In this document: in pieces, positions 63,851 through 64,000 of the stretch | Layout of the letters: each line of letters starts with the position of its first letter | Position numbering within the stretch: position 1 is the first letter of the stretch | Assembly (NCBI GenBank): GCA_963815475.1 | Contig: CAWFHD010000001.1 | Span: 806,001 to 870,000 of the forward strand | DNA from: Sulfopaludibacter sp963815475 | Lineage (GTDB): Bacteria; Acidobacteriota; Terriglobia; Bryobacterales; Bryobacteraceae | DNA: 64,000 nucleotides | Reading direction: 5' to 3' | Translations under genes and position numbers: made by a program | The notes under the pieces: generated by a model | What the model was told of the DNA's origin: nothing | The model's database searches: none | Seen by the model: only the letters and a program-made list of their open reading frames with translations

Positions 63851-64000
63851 CTACTTCCACTGCATCTCCCAATCGTATTGAATAGCCTCGTCGTTGTAAG
63901 GGATGCGGCCTTCGTCCTTTGGGTTATAGAATCGATCGGTGGCGTACACCAACAGTGAGTCCTCTTTCCCGATCACTTTGTAGCCGTGACCTACGCCTGG
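63851..64000 (-). CDS. rfbC: dTDP-4-dehydrorhamnose 3,5-epimerase, C-terminal part
   Basis: Only the last 49 codons and stop lie in the window; the rest is to the right. PGVGHGYKVIGKEDSLLVYA, TDRFYNPKDEGRIPYND and YDWE match the C-terminal cupin of RfbC, third enzyme of dTDP-rhamnose synthesis. Its position immediately upstream of rfbB supports the call. Confidence 0.85.
   Translation of the reverse strand, partial: PGVGHGYKVIGKEDSLLVYATDRFYNPKDEGRIPYNDEAIQYDWEMQWK

Noticed and set aside
1..64000. CRISPR arrays, tRNA or rRNA genes, transposases or phage genes.
   Set aside because: No regularly spaced repeats, no cloverleaf or rRNA-like sequence, and no transposase or integrase motif was seen on either strand.

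Overview
The window is GC-rich (around 60 percent or a little more by eye) and gene-dense on both strands, with short gaps. It looks like a chromosomal segment of an Acidobacteriota member, most likely of the Solibacter/Bryobacter group. The indications are an ADOP-type (acidobacterial duplicated orphan permease) ABC permease with a PadR-type regulator, a secreted protein whose C-terminus resembles the domain first described in Solibacter, an actinobacterial-style one-chain 2-oxoglutarate dehydrogenase (Kgd), and many secreted TPR and carboxypeptidase-regulatory-like proteins. This placement is inference from gene families; there is no rRNA in the window. I see no tRNA, rRNA, CRISPR array, transposase, phage gene or integrase.

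Layout. 1-9160: a secreted protein cut by the left edge, kgd, a small secreted protein, then gpmA, eno and glgC (central carbon and glycogen), all on the minus strand except the small protein. 9230-9992: rpsU with promoter and structured leader, then a zinc-ribbon protein. 10063-15552: a minus-strand block with a VWA-like protein, a REP-type inverted repeat, glmU, yvcK, a TPR protein and galT. 15607-19353: plus-strand glutaminyl cyclase, AttH-like, NIPSNAP and LacD-type aldolase genes. 19369-21923: a sugar transporter and a GT39 membrane transferase. 21959-30438: acetyltransferase, altronate dehydratase, DsbA-like protein, M28 peptidase, TPR protein and ADOP permease. 30441-39293: DUF711 protein, alcohol dehydrogenase, WalJ/YycJ-like MBL hydrolase, purB, and a trehalose operon (lipoprotein, sensor-linked otsA, otsB). 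39294-47166: aminotransferase, methyltransferase, YraN, TPR and Solibacter-domain proteins, metX-metW, DUF1028 hydrolase. 47173-51445: response regulator, small membrane protein, galM, an unknown gene, Ser/Thr kinase. 51458-64000: one long minus-strand block that runs, in transcription order, from dTDP-rhamnose genes through four glycosyltransferases, a methyltransferase domain and an ABC-2 polysaccharide permease to a DedA-like protein, two PhoB-type regulators, a methyltransferase and PadR.

How the genes fit together. Carbohydrate handling dominates: glycolysis and glycogen (gpmA, eno, glgC), UDP-sugar and cell-wall precursors (glmU, yvcK, galT), sugar entry and catabolism (transporter, LacD, altronate dehydratase, galM), trehalose (otsA, otsB) and an exported rhamnose-type glycan (rfbB, rfbC, glycosyltransferases, permease).

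Two points affect use of the sequence. First, about a dozen conserved genes are broken by single-base indels. I count roughly 34 insertions against 4 deletions, packed into a few short stretches while long neighbouring stretches are clean. Removing the insertions restores family-typical lengths, so I read them as uncorrected sequencing or assembly error, not gene decay; gene extents are given across the frameshifts. Second, several architectures deserve attention: a periplasmic sensor fused to trehalose-6-phosphate synthase, a glycosyltransferase-methyltransferase fusion, a permease with an extra N-terminal beta domain, and a 15-bp palindrome shared by the ADOP permease and padR promoters 24 kb apart.
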